Assembly (NCBI RefSeq): GCF_001282685.1
Contig: NZ_LN875035.1
Location: 2,032,001-2,096,000, forward strand
Length of the DNA stretch: 64,000 nucleotides
Origin: Niameybacter massiliensis
Lineage (GTDB): Bacteria; Bacillota; Clostridia; Lachnospirales; Cellulosilyticaceae
Direction: 5' to 3'
Shown piece after piece: positions 1-8,115 of the stretch. Each line of letters begins with the position of its first letter. The first letter of the stretch is position 1. Position numbers and translations under genes: made by a program. The notes under the pieces are model-generated. The model searched no databases. It was not told the origin of the DNA and saw only the letters and a program-made list of their open reading frames with translations.

Positions 1-311
1 CCTGATGCAGATGCAAAAACTTCATTTTCCATTTTCATAGCTTCTAAAATAGCAACAAGATCACCTTCTTTAATAACTTGACCTACTTTAACTTTTACAT
101 CTACGATTTTACCTGGCATTGGCGCAACAACTTTATTTTGACCTGTTGCCGCTGGAACTGCTGGTGTCACAGGTGCCGCTGCTTTTGGCATTGCTACTGG
201 TGCCACTGGTCTTTGAGCTACTGGCGCTGCTGATGTGCTTACACCTGCACCTAATTCTTCAACTTCTACCTCGTATGTATTCCCATTAACTGTTACTTGA
301 AATTTTCTCAT
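1..311 (-). CDS. Biotin carrier subunit of a biotin-dependent decarboxylase (partial)
   Basis: The protein starts MRKFQVTVNGNTYEVEVEE, continues through an Ala/Pro/Val-rich flexible linker and enters a biotinyl domain. The biotin-attachment motif AMKME is visible, with the modified lysine at about residue 93. The 3' end lies outside the window. Such carriers shuttle CO2 on biotin from the carboxyltransferase to the membrane decarboxylase subunit. It follows the gamma subunit and the carboxyltransferase on the same strand, which fits an MmdA/MmdD/MmdC-type or glutaconyl-CoA-type sodium-pump operon. The start is an ATG preceded by AGGGAGGG. The acyl-CoA substrate cannot be told from this subunit. 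Confidence 0.9.
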   Translation of the reverse strand, partial: MRKFQVTVNGNTYEVEVEELGAGVSTSAAPVAQRPVAPVAMPKAAAPVTPAVPAATGQNKVVAPMPGKIVDVKVKVGQVIKEGDLVAILEAMKMENEVFASAS

Positions 312-332
312 TTTTGAACCCTCCCTATTTTC

Positions 333-665
333 TTATGCTCTATGTCTGTTAATTTGTCTTAATGAACGAACTTGTAACTGATCTGCTGTTGTACCAAGAC
401 TTGCTGCAATAGCTGCTGTAATCACAGCAACAAGTTCAAGCTCTGAAGTTTCATCTACTGCTTCTACAACAGGTACTTCTTCTTGTACTACTGTAACTGC
501 TACTTCTTTATTAGTATCCTTCTTACTCTCAATTGTTGCAACGATCATACCTGTTACTTTGATTAAAGCAATTAATATAAGAAGCACTACGAATACCATT
601 GACACACCGATTAAGAAAACACTTAATCCATCTACCATGGCACCAAAATTCAAACTAAATTCCAT
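333..665 (-). CDS. Sodium-pump decarboxylase gamma subunit (OadG/MmdD family)
   Basis: This small membrane protein of about 110 residues has one N-terminal transmembrane helix (about residues 13-40), an acidic middle and a C-terminal segment (ELVAVITAAIAASLG, then a basic end) typical of the OadG/MmdD family. These subunits hold the carboxyltransferase to the sodium-translocating beta subunit. I chose the ATG at 665 because an AGGTGA ribosome binding site lies just upstream; a GTG nine bases earlier is also open. It sits directly between the carboxyltransferase and biotin carrier genes, so co-transcription is very likely. Confidence 0.85.
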   Translation of the reverse strand: MEFSLNFGAMVDGLSVFLIGVSMVFVVLLILIALIKVTGMIVATIESKKDTNKEVAVTVVQEEVPVVEAVDETSELELVAVITAAIAASLGTTADQLQVRSLRQINRHRA

Positions 666-679
666 TTGGCTCACCTACC

Positions 680-2191
680 TTATACTGTTGGGTGCTTTTT
701 AAGTGTACTTGCCACTTGTTTTGTATAAAGCACTTCAAGGGCAGCAATAACGCGTTTTCTTGTTGCAGCTGGTTCAATAATATCATCAATGTAGCCATGT
801 GCAGCTACTGCATAAACACTACTATGAGTTGCTTCAAATTCAGCAATTTTTTCATTCATTACTGCTACTTTATCTGTAGCTTGTTCAAGTTCTTCCCCAT
901 ACATGATTTTAACAGCACTTTCACTATTCATTGTAGAAACTTCAGCTGTTGGCCATGCATAAACATAGTCCGCACCTAAATGTTTACTATTCATGAGGGT
1001 GTATGCCATTCCATAAGCTTCTTTTAAGATGACATTGACTTTAGGTACAGTGGCATTTGCAAAAGCAAAAGCTAATTTACTAGCTGCCTTAATAATACCC
1101 GATTTTTCTGTTTCAACTGTGGATTCAATACGTTCAATTTGAGAGAGGGTTACTAGTGGAATATTGAATGCATCACAGAAATTTACAAACTGAGTTATTT
1201 TTTCTATTGCTTGAAGATCAACAGTTTTTTCTGTATTTGCAATCATACCAACTGTTACACCATTCATTCTTGCAAACGCTGTTAAAGCTTTTGCACCGTA
1301 TTCTTTACTTACTTCTACATATGTACAGTCATCTACAATTGAAGTTACAATGTCTTTGGCATTTGCTACTTCAAAGTCAAATTGATTAAGTGCTTCGTCT
1401 ACACGATTTAAATCATCCACACATTGATAACAAGGTGCTTCATCGTCACTATTTGCAGGTAAGTAACTCATAAGGTTACGTACTTCTTCAATTAACACCT
1501 GTTCATCAGCTTGGCCAAAATGTGCAAGTCCGCTTTGACTTAAATGTACATTTGATGCTGCTACTGTATCAAACGATGCTTTTTTATCTTCAAGGGTATT
1601 AGGACTATTTAAGTACATCTGTCCATTTTTAGTTGAGATAAATGTAAAGTCAGATAATCCTGTTATAAAGGAAACACCACCTGCACAATCTCCGCATACT
1701 ACTGAGATTTGTGGAATAAGCCCTGAAGCTTCTGACATTTTACCAAAAATCATTCCATACCCATTTAGTGCTTCAATACTTTCTTCTAGGCGAAGTCCTA
1801 CTGTATCAATAAAGCCTACAACAGGTGCACCCATTTTGATTGCATCATCATATGTTTTAACAATCTTTTTCGCATGCATTTCCCCTATTGATCCACCTAA
1901 TACAGCTGGATCTTGGCTATATACATAAACAAGATTGCCTTCGATTGTACCATAGCCACATACTACACCGTCTGCTGGTGCTTGTACTTTTTCCCCTTTA
2001 CAAGCTGTGGTTTTACTTGTAATGAAAGCACCAATTTCAACGAAACTATTTTCGTCAAGTAAATGTGTAATTCTGTCTCTAGCAGTTAGTTTACCTTTAT
2101 CTAAAACTGCCTTTTTAGCTGCTTCATCATAACCATTTTGAATGGCTGATTTGTGAGCTTCCAGTTCAGATAATTTTTGTAATGTGCTCAT
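680..2191 (-). CDS. mmdA: Biotin-dependent carboxyltransferase, methylmalonyl-CoA decarboxylase alpha-like
   Basis: This 503-residue protein is an acyl-CoA carboxyltransferase of the PccB/MmdA type. The N-terminal half carries the conserved LTARDRI segment and the crotonase-like core (SQDPAVLGGSIGEMHAKKI, then PVVGFIDTVGLRLEES). It would move the carboxyl group of an acyl-CoA onto biotin. The downstream gamma and biotin carrier genes support a sodium-pumping decarboxylase; the beta subunit would lie beyond the window. The ATG at 2191 has a GGAGGG site; an in-frame extension of 41 residues is rich in Ile/Tyr/Cys and not family-like. Some carboxylase pairs use similar subunits, so the substrate (methylmalonyl-, glutaconyl- or another acyl-CoA) is uncertain. 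Confidence 0.85.
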   Translation of the reverse strand: MSTLQKLSELEAHKSAIQNGYDEAAKKAVLDKGKLTARDRITHLLDENSFVEIGAFITSKTTACKGEKVQAPADGVVCGYGTIEGNLVYVYSQDPAVLGGSIGEMHAKKIVKTYDDAIKMGAPVVGFIDTVGLRLEESIEALNGYGMIFGKMSEASGLIPQISVVCGDCAGGVSFITGLSDFTFISTKNGQMYLNSPNTLEDKKASFDTVAASNVHLSQSGLAHFGQADEQVLIEEVRNLMSYLPANSDDEAPCYQCVDDLNRVDEALNQFDFEVANAKDIVTSIVDDCTYVEVSKEYGAKALTAFARMNGVTVGMIANTEKTVDLQAIEKITQFVNFCDAFNIPLVTLSQIERIESTVETEKSGIIKAASKLAFAFANATVPKVNVILKEAYGMAYTLMNSKHLGADYVYAWPTAEVSTMNSESAVKIMYGEELEQATDKVAVMNEKIAEFEATHSSVYAVAAHGYIDDIIEPAATRKRVIAALEVLYTKQVASTLKKHPTV

Positions 2192-2250
2192 CTGATACCC
2201 TCCAATTAGTAAAAAAATTTGAAAAACTAAGTATAAAGATTGCCAATTAC

Positions 2251-2279
2251 AGTATACTAAACAAAAATATAATATACAA
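2251..2279 (-). promoter_or_regulatory. Predicted sigma-A promoter of the decarboxylase operon
   Basis: On the minus strand, TTGTAT (2274-2279) and TATACT (2251-2256) are separated by 17 bp, about 60 bases upstream of the mmdA start. The surrounding 100 bp is extremely AT-rich, so chance matches are easy and confidence is moderate. Confidence 0.5.
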
Positions 2280-2339
2280 TATATTTTTATATTATATATT
2301 ATATTTTGTGACATTTAACTCGACTTTTCAAACAAATCG

Positions 2340-2906
2340 TTATTTTTTTCTCAAAATTAAGAAACAATTAGGACAAGGCTTTTTTACATTCATTACATTC
2401 AAATGTAAAATAGAAAATTCCCTAACATGATAACTTTGCAAAAAGGTTTCAATATGTTCATGTTCATTACGGCCTTCCTCATGCCCTGGATAAGTCATAA
2501 CAGCTAAAAGGCCACCATCTGATAGTTTGTCCATTACCTTTTGTAAGGCTTCTAAAGTGGTTTCTGTATGAGTCACAACACCCTTATCTGCTCCAGGCAA
2601 ATACCCTAAATTAAATACGGCTAAATCAATTTCGCCTTCTATATACTGCTCTAAATGATGATGAGAATCTAAAATAAGATGTACTTCCTTTGTAGAACTA
2701 ACTATTTTCTCTCTACTATTATCTAAGGCTTGCTGCTGTATATCAAAGCCATAAAGGGTTGAAACCTGTTCTTGACTATGCAAAAACTCTAGGTCATAAC
2801 CATTACCTAGAGTTCCGTCCATTGCTGTTAAATTTTGTTTCCCCCACATTTTGAGGTGTTGTTCAATAAGAAGATGTAAGTTATTGGTCATATTACGACT
2901 GAGCAT
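2340..2906 (-). CDS. ytqB: Class I SAM-dependent methyltransferase, YtqB/putative rRNA methylase family
   Basis: This 188-residue protein fits the YtqB family: an early DGTLGNGYD motif for S-adenosylmethionine binding, a FDIQ acidic loop, then NLGYLPGADKG in the position of the catalytic NPPY-like motif. The start is taken at the ATG at 2906, preceded by AGGTGA; a GTG three codons upstream overlaps the end of the previous gene. It overlaps the last bases of rluB or nearly abuts it, suggesting translational coupling. Its biological substrate is not established for this family member; RNA is inferred from the family name. Confidence 0.85.
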   Translation of the reverse strand: MLSRNMTNNLHLLIEQHLKMWGKQNLTAMDGTLGNGYDLEFLHSQEQVSTLYGFDIQQQALDNSREKIVSSTKEVHLILDSHHHLEQYIEGEIDLAVFNLGYLPGADKGVVTHTETTLEALQKVMDKLSDGGLLAVMTYPGHEEGRNEHEHIETFLQSYHVREFSILHLNVMNVKKPCPNCFLILRKK

Positions 2907-2907
2907 T

Positions 2908-3618
2908 TTATTCACCTAATCCTTTTAAATAATTAACCTCTTGTCTGGTCAGTGGTCTATAAGATCCTGATTCTAAATCGCCAAGTTCAAGTGATCCCAT
3001 AGATACACGTGTTAAACGTAGGACATCATAACCTACTGCTGCACACATTTTTCTAACTTGTCTATTACGACCTTCATGTATAGTTAAACTGAAAGTTGTT
3101 GTTGCACCATTTTGTCGAATAACTTTTGTTTTTGCTGGTGCTGTTAAATAACCATCAATGACTACACCTTGTTGAAGCTTTTGAAGTGTTGATGGACGTA
3201 TATCACCTTTTACTTTAACAACATAAGTTTTATCTACATGGTGTTTTGGATGTGTGAGGGCATAAGTAAGCTCTCCATCGTTTGTTAAGATAAGAAGTCC
3301 TGTTGTATTATAGTCAAGACGTCCTACTGGAAAAATACGATAAGGAATGTTTTTTACTAAGTCTAAAACTGTTGGACGATCTTTTTCATCTGCTACAGAT
3401 GTAATATAACCTGTTGGTTTATTAAGTAAGTAATATACTAATTGTTCTTCTTCTTGTACAGGCTGATTTTCAAAGAGGACTTCATCCCCTTCCTCTACTT
3501 GTACGCCTTGTTCAGTTACAACTTGTCCATTTACTTTTACTTTACCTTCTGCAATATACTGCTCACATTTTCTTCTTGATCCAACGCCACATTGGGCTAA
3601 ATATTTTTGTAGTCGCAT
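2908..3618 (-). CDS. rluB: Large-subunit rRNA pseudouridine synthase, RsuA/RluB family
   Basis: The 236-residue protein has an N-terminal S4 RNA-binding domain (MRLQKYLAQCGVGSRRKCEQYI) followed by the pseudouridine synthase fold with the catalytic-Asp motif GRLDYNTTGLLILTNDG. Members convert specific uridines in 23S (or 16S) rRNA to pseudouridine. Length and domain order match RluB of Gram-positive bacteria. The ATG has an AAAGGG site. The gene leads directly into ytqB. In Bacillus the homologue usually sits near scpAB and a dacB-type carboxypeptidase, which is the arrangement seen here. Confidence 0.93.
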   Translation of the reverse strand: MRLQKYLAQCGVGSRRKCEQYIAEGKVKVNGQVVTEQGVQVEEGDEVLFENQPVQEEEQLVYYLLNKPTGYITSVADEKDRPTVLDLVKNIPYRIFPVGRLDYNTTGLLILTNDGELTYALTHPKHHVDKTYVVKVKGDIRPSTLQKLQQGVVIDGYLTAPAKTKVIRQNGATTTFSLTIHEGRNRQVRKMCAAVGYDVLRLTRVSMGSLELGDLESGSYRPLTRQEVNYLKGLGE

Positions 3619-3710
3619 AAATCTACCCTTTCTTTTGTTACCTACTATTTTGTCTGTATTGTATGTCTATGTTATTAGGGTTGTTGCCTATTTATTCTGT
3701 GTTTATACCT

Positions 3711-4856
3711 TTATTTATCTTCTATATTGAAAAACTTCTTGATTTTATCCATCAAAGTAGCCTTCGCTATACTGCGATTTGCTAAAAGCTCTGTTTTTTC
3801 AATAATAGTATTGCCACATACCACTTCTAATTTACCTATCACTTGATTTTCTACAATAGGTGCTTCTATTTCATTTGGAAGTGTTTTTTTGATTTCCACA
3901 CTTGCTTTTTCTTCTGCTGATAATGGCAAAATAATATCTTCTTTTGGATGCACTTCAATTTGTTCTTCTTTTCCTTCTATAACAGGAACAACACCGTAGT
4001 TCTCACCATCTTCAATAACTTGATACTTTTTATAGTTATCAAAACCATAATTCATTAATTTGATCACATCTGTATACTTACGTGATTTACCTTTATCATT
4101 CCAACCTGCCCCCAGTGCAACACCAATAAGCTCCATACCATCTTTTTTAACGGCACCTACAAAACAGTGACCTGCTTTGTTTGTAAATCCTGTTTTAACA
4201 CCTTCTGCACCTTGGTATTGACTTAAAAAGCGATTTTTATTTCTAAGTTGATGAGGTTTGCTTCCTTCAACTGTTTCTGTTGGAATGCTTTTTTCAGGTG
4301 TTGTAATAATCTCAACAAATTTTGGATTTTCTAAGGCATATGCTGCAATAAGGGCCATATCATAAGCTGTTGCATGATGATTAGGACCATCTAAACCGTT
4401 AGGTGTTTCAAAACAAGTATCTTCAGCACCTAATTCTTTTGCTTTTTCGGTCATCATTTCACAAAAGCCTTCTACACTTCCGCCTACATGTTCTGCTACA
4501 GCTATAGCTGTATCGTTATGTGATTCTAACATAAGTGAATAAAGTAAGTCACCTAGTTTTTGTTTTTCACCTGTTTGAAGGTTTAATTTTACTTTAGGCG
4601 CACGTGCCGCACGGCTAGATACTGTCACAATCTCATCTAATTTACCTGATTCAATGGCTACAATACAAGTCATAATCTTTGTTGTACTCGCCATAGGAAG
4701 TGGTTCATGTGCATTTTGTTCATATAAAATACGCTTACTATCTTTCTCTATTAAAACAGATCCTTTTGAATAGATTGTTCCTGGACCTTCACTCGCATAA
4801 ACACATTGTGTCATTAAAAGTGTTAACGCAACGATACTTTTAAGTCGTTTTTTCAT
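3711..4856 (-). CDS. dacB: D-alanyl-D-alanine carboxypeptidase (PBP5 family)
   Basis: A signal peptide (MKKRLKSIVALTLLMTQCVYA) is followed by a serine peptidase S11 domain. The three penicillin-binding motifs are present: STTK (Ser57), SHN (112-114) and KTG (221-223). A C-terminal PBP5-type beta domain follows. The enzyme trims the terminal D-Ala from peptidoglycan stem peptides outside the membrane. The start at 4856 is chosen because GAGGAG precedes it and it begins a proper signal peptide. Its place next to scpAB resembles the Bacillus dacB region, where the enzyme acts in spore cortex maturation; that role is inference. A paralogue lies at 6456-7640. Confidence 0.92.
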   Translation of the reverse strand: MKKRLKSIVALTLLMTQCVYASEGPGTIYSKGSVLIEKDSKRILYEQNAHEPLPMASTTKIMTCIVAIESGKLDEIVTVSSRAARAPKVKLNLQTGEKQKLGDLLYSLMLESHNDTAIAVAEHVGGSVEGFCEMMTEKAKELGAEDTCFETPNGLDGPNHHATAYDMALIAAYALENPKFVEIITTPEKSIPTETVEGSKPHQLRNKNRFLSQYQGAEGVKTGFTNKAGHCFVGAVKKDGMELIGVALGAGWNDKGKSRKYTDVIKLMNYGFDNYKKYQVIEDGENYGVVPVIEGKEEQIEVHPKEDIILPLSAEEKASVEIKKTLPNEIEAPIVENQVIGKLEVVCGNTIIEKTELLANRSIAKATLMDKIKKFFNIEDK

Positions 4857-4947
4857 TCTAATCGTCTCCTCAAAACCAATGTATATTCTATGATTCAGCA
4901 TACCTCATACTATTCCATTTTATACATTTTAATAGGTTTATTAGAGC

Positions 4948-5583
4948 TTATTCTTTATCGTTTGCATCTGTTTCCTCACTATTTTCTAGCTCATTCTTTA
5001 ATTGTTCATTGGCTGTTTCTTCAGAAATATAATTCATTTCTTCCTCTATTTCTTTTTTAAAACGCTCAATTAACTCTTCCTTCACTTTAGGAAGTTCTTC
5101 AATGTTTTTAAAGCCGAAGTGACGTAAGAAGCTGGTTGTGGTACCAAACAAAATAGGACGTCCAATAACATTGAGCCTTCCTACTTCTTCAATCAAATCA
5201 TATTCTAAAAGTTTACTAACAGCGTGCTCACATCTTACACCACGAATATCCTCAATTTGTGCCTTTGTAATCGGCTGAGAATAGGCCACAATTGCCAATG
5301 TTTCAAGCAAGGCTTGGGTAAGTAGCTTCTTCACTGGCTTTTGCTTGTAGCGTTGAATATAACCAATATTTCGTGGTACTGTACACATTTGATAACCATT
5401 GTCTACTTCTATGATTTCAATGCCACTTCCTGTCTTTTCATACCATTCATTTAGCCTGTAAATTGCCATATGAATGGTAATTTCTTCTGCTTCACAAATT
5501 TCTGAGAGCTTGCCACTTGGCACACTATCACCTACATAAAAAAGAATGGATTCTAATGCACTCTCAAGTTCAGTCTTTTGCAT
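4948..5583 (-). CDS. scpB: Segregation and condensation protein B
   Basis: This 211-residue protein shows the paired winged-helix arrangement of ScpB (LESILFYVGDSVPSGKLSEI; TQALLETLAIVAYSQPITKAQIEDIRG; GRPILFGTT). ScpB dimers bind ScpA and the SMC ATPase to form the bacterial condensin that compacts and segregates chromosomes. The acidic C-terminal tail is normal. It overlaps scpA by 14 bp, so the two are translationally coupled. Confidence 0.95.
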   Translation of the reverse strand: MQKTELESALESILFYVGDSVPSGKLSEICEAEEITIHMAIYRLNEWYEKTGSGIEIIEVDNGYQMCTVPRNIGYIQRYKQKPVKKLLTQALLETLAIVAYSQPITKAQIEDIRGVRCEHAVSKLLEYDLIEEVGRLNVIGRPILFGTTTSFLRHFGFKNIEELPKVKEELIERFKKEIEEEMNYISEETANEQLKNELENSEETDANDKE

Positions 5584-6331
5584 CTTCTTTCACTCCTGTA
5601 ATAATAATATCTGCCAAAGGCTTTTCCTGTACAATTCGAATTTGTTTTTTATGTACTAATTCTAAGATGGACATAAAAGTTACAATACGTTCTACTTTTG
5701 GCATACTTACTGTACACAACTCAAAAAAAGATACTCTTCCATTTAACTCTAATAAGTTTAAAATGTAGAGTGCTTTCTGCTCAATTGTATAGGTATCCTT
5801 TTTTAATATAGAAGAATCAATTTTCTTAGATTTTTGATGCACCAAAATTTGCTTTTGCTTCATTAAGTTCTGAAAAGCTTCATAAAGTTGCTCAAGGGTA
5901 ACATCAATTAAGATATCTTCTGTAGTTGGTACGGGTACTTCTATCTTATCGTTACTTTCATGATTTCTAAAACAGAAATCTGAAGAACCATTTTGGCGTT
6001 CATCTAATTCATGAGAAACGTACTTAATCTTTTTGTATTCTAATAGCTTTCTAATTAATTCTTCCCTAGGGTCTTCTTCGTTAACCTCTTCATTTTTAGG
6101 AGGCTTAGGTAAAAGCATTTTAGATTTAATATAGAGTAAAGTTGCCGCCATCACGATAAATTCACTCATTTGTTCTAATTCAAGTGTATTTGAACTTTCT
6201 ATATAAGCTAAATACTGGTCTGTAATAGAAGAAATTTCTATATCACAAATACTCATTTTGTTCTTTTCGAGCAAATAAAGGAGTAAGTCCAGAGGACCTT
6301 CAAAATCTTCTAATTTAAATGTTACACTCAT
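5570..6331 (-). CDS. scpA: Segregation and condensation protein A
   Basis: The 253-residue kleisin subunit starts with the typical FKLEDFEGPLDLLLYLLEKNKMSICDI stretch and ends in a winged helix that contacts SMC. It bridges the SMC heads with ScpB. The ATG follows AAGGAGAA. It forms an operon with the overlapping scpB; length is normal for the family. Confidence 0.95.
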   Translation of the reverse strand: MSVTFKLEDFEGPLDLLLYLLEKNKMSICDIEISSITDQYLAYIESSNTLELEQMSEFIVMAATLLYIKSKMLLPKPPKNEEVNEEDPREELIRKLLEYKKIKYVSHELDERQNGSSDFCFRNHESNDKIEVPVPTTEDILIDVTLEQLYEAFQNLMKQKQILVHQKSKKIDSSILKKDTYTIEQKALYILNLLELNGRVSFFELCTVSMPKVERIVTFMSILELVHKKQIRIVQEKPLADIIITGVKEDAKD

Positions 6332-6403
6332 TCATTTTCTCCTTACTGACAACAATCTATTAACAGTTTAAGCTATTTCGACACCATATTGCAAGATAAA
6401 CTA

Positions 6404-6439
6404 TAAAAAAGGTAGAGACCTTTTGTTTAGTCTCTACCT
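6404..6439 (-). terminator. Rho-independent terminator after dacF
   Basis: On the minus strand GGTAGAGAC pairs with GTCTCTACC and is followed by a run of T residues. It lies just past the stop codon of the carboxypeptidase gene at 6456, separating it from scpAB. Confidence 0.85.
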
Positions 6440-6455
6440 TCTAAGGCATATTTAT

Positions 6456-7640
6456 CTAGCTTAATCTGAAATAACGCATCGCCATATAAGGGAGCATATC
6501 ATTAAATTTAGCTTTACCCACATCAAAAGCTGCTACAAGAGGTGCTTCACCCACCACTTCACCATCTAAGCTATAAACAATGGTTCCAAGCTTTTGATTT
6601 TTATAGACTGGTGCGATGACATTTTCATCATCATATTTGATTTCATATGAAAATTCTTTTTCTGTACGATCTTTTGGCACGACAAAGGCCATAGAGTTTT
6701 CTATTGTAAGCTCTACTGCTTTCATATCACCTTTTTTAACTTTCATACTACCAAGTACTTCACCTACTTCTGGGCCCTTTTTAACTTTGTAGTTTGCAAA
6801 ACCAAAATCTAAAAGTTGTGCTGCTTCACGGAATCTAATTTTACCATCTTGAGACCCCATAACAACAGCGATTAAGTTCATATCATCACGATTTGCTGTT
6901 GCACTTACACAGTGTTTGGCTTGTGGTGTATAACCTGTTTTAAGACCAGTAAGACCATTATACCATTTAATCATTTTATTTGTATTTGTAAGACCAAATT
7001 CTGTATCACCTTTACGTGTATGGTGTGTAATGGTGTCCATCCATGTTGTAAGTGTTTTAGAAATCTCTGGGAATTTGCTAATAAGTTCTCTAGACATAAG
7101 TGCAACATCATGAGCAGAAGAAACATGTCCATCTACATGTAAACCACAAGCATTTTTAAATGTTGTATGTTCCATACCAAGTTCTTTTGCACGTGCATTC
7201 ATCATATCTACAAACTGGCTTTCACTTCCACCAATATACTCTGCCATTGCAACAGCAGCATCATTTGCAGATGCAATACATATTGCTTTGACAAGGTCAC
7301 GTACAGGTTGTTGTTCGCCTTCTTCCATGAAGATTTGAGAACCACCCATACCAGCAGCATGGCTACTTACTGTTACAGGGTCATCCCAATTAATTTTCCC
7401 TGCTGCTACTGCTTCATGAATGAGTAAAAGCGTCATAACTTTTGTAATACTAGCAGGTGGAATTTCATCATCCATATTTTTTTCTAGCAAAATTTTGCCA
7501 CTACTTGCTTCCATAAGTACATAACTTCTAGCTGTTTCAGCCATACCAGCTCCAGTTGCTGCTGGTTCTGCATATACGCTAAATACGCTAGCAAGGGATG
7601 TAAGAAGTAGTATGGTAGCAATGATTTTTTTTCTTAACAT
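6456..7640 (-). CDS. dacF: D-alanyl-D-alanine carboxypeptidase (PBP5 family), second copy
   Basis: This 394-residue protein has an N-terminal signal sequence, the active-site motif SITK (64-67), SAN (124-126) and KTG (234-236), and a C-terminal beta domain. It removes terminal D-Ala from peptidoglycan. It resembles DacF/PBP5 proteins of Clostridia and is a paralogue of the gene at 3711-4856, with the scpAB operon between them. The ATG follows AAGGAGG with ideal spacing. It is preceded by an unusually long (about 430 bp) leader region and followed by a clear terminator, so it is probably monocistronic. Whether it is vegetative or forespore-specific cannot be read from the sequence. Confidence 0.92.
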   Translation of the reverse strand: MLRKKIIATILLLTSLASVFSVYAEPAATGAGMAETARSYVLMEASSGKILLEKNMDDEIPPASITKVMTLLLIHEAVAAGKINWDDPVTVSSHAAGMGGSQIFMEEGEQQPVRDLVKAICIASANDAAVAMAEYIGGSESQFVDMMNARAKELGMEHTTFKNACGLHVDGHVSSAHDVALMSRELISKFPEISKTLTTWMDTITHHTRKGDTEFGLTNTNKMIKWYNGLTGLKTGYTPQAKHCVSATANRDDMNLIAVVMGSQDGKIRFREAAQLLDFGFANYKVKKGPEVGEVLGSMKVKKGDMKAVELTIENSMAFVVPKDRTEKEFSYEIKYDDENVIAPVYKNQKLGTIVYSLDGEVVGEAPLVAAFDVGKAKFNDMLPYMAMRYFRLS

Positions 7641-8075
7641 CTTTCTACCTCCTTACAATTTATTTCTATTATTTGTTATTTACGTCAAAATATACTATGT
7701 ATTGTAAGAAATTAGTCTACATTTATAAAATAAATATTTTCCCCCTTTCACTTTTGCTTAAATGGATTAAGAATGTGTAAACTCCTATTCAGTTAGAACA
7801 CGTGAAAACTCGCTATCACTCACACACTCGCATAAACCCTTCCTTCATATTCGTTAACACATTCTAAGTCCATTCTGGAAAAAATCTACATGGAGATCAC
7901 CTACCCATCACCGTACTTTTCTACTCAGTTAGGTAAGTTTTCACTTCCAGTAGTACACCGTGGTGAAGAGATAGAAGTAAATGTTTCTTCTTAGAAGGCA
8001 AAACCTTCAAGCATGTGATAAGATCACCTACACGCCCTTACACCTAACCAAGTATTTAATTGATTAAAGGGTATA
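7641..8075. other. 435-bp intergenic region with many short inverted repeats, function unknown
   Basis: No ORF of note lies here. It holds an imperfect 20-nt inverted repeat (7763-7782 with 7853-7872, 17 of 20 matching), a direct repeat CTA(C/T)TCAGTTAG (7785-7796 and 7921-7932), a second direct repeat AGATCACCTAC (7894-7904 and 8021-8031) and small hairpins (GTGAT/ATCAC at 8015-8027, GAAGG/CCTTC at 7994-8008, ACCTA/TAGGT at 7899-7934). It could be a structured 5' leader of dacF (minus strand) or a plus-strand RNA; a possible plus promoter TTGTAA-16 bp-TATAAA is at 7702-7729. The strand is unresolved. Confidence 0.4.
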
Positions 8076-8106
8076 CAAAAAGAGAGAAGATTTTACTCTT
8101 CTCTCT
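8076..8106 (-). terminator. Rho-independent terminator after pdp
   Basis: AGAGAGAAGA and TCTTCTCTCT form a perfect 10-bp stem, followed on the minus strand by five T residues. It starts about 10 bases after the pdp stop codon. Confidence 0.88.
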
Positions 8107-8115
8107 GCTTGTATC

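Noticed and set aside
680-2314. Longer reading frame for the carboxyltransferase with 41 extra N-terminal residues
   Set aside because: The extra part is Ile/Tyr/Cys-rich, not family-like, and the internal ATG has a strong GGAGGG site.
2264-2320. AT-only palindromic repeats upstream of mmdA
   Set aside because: Low-complexity TATA sequence gives palindromes by chance; only the promoter call is kept.
7823-7873. Short ORF MDLECVNEYEGRVYASV on the minus strand before dacF
   Set aside because: No ribosome binding site; 17 codons is within chance. No run of rare or regulatory codons as in leader peptides.
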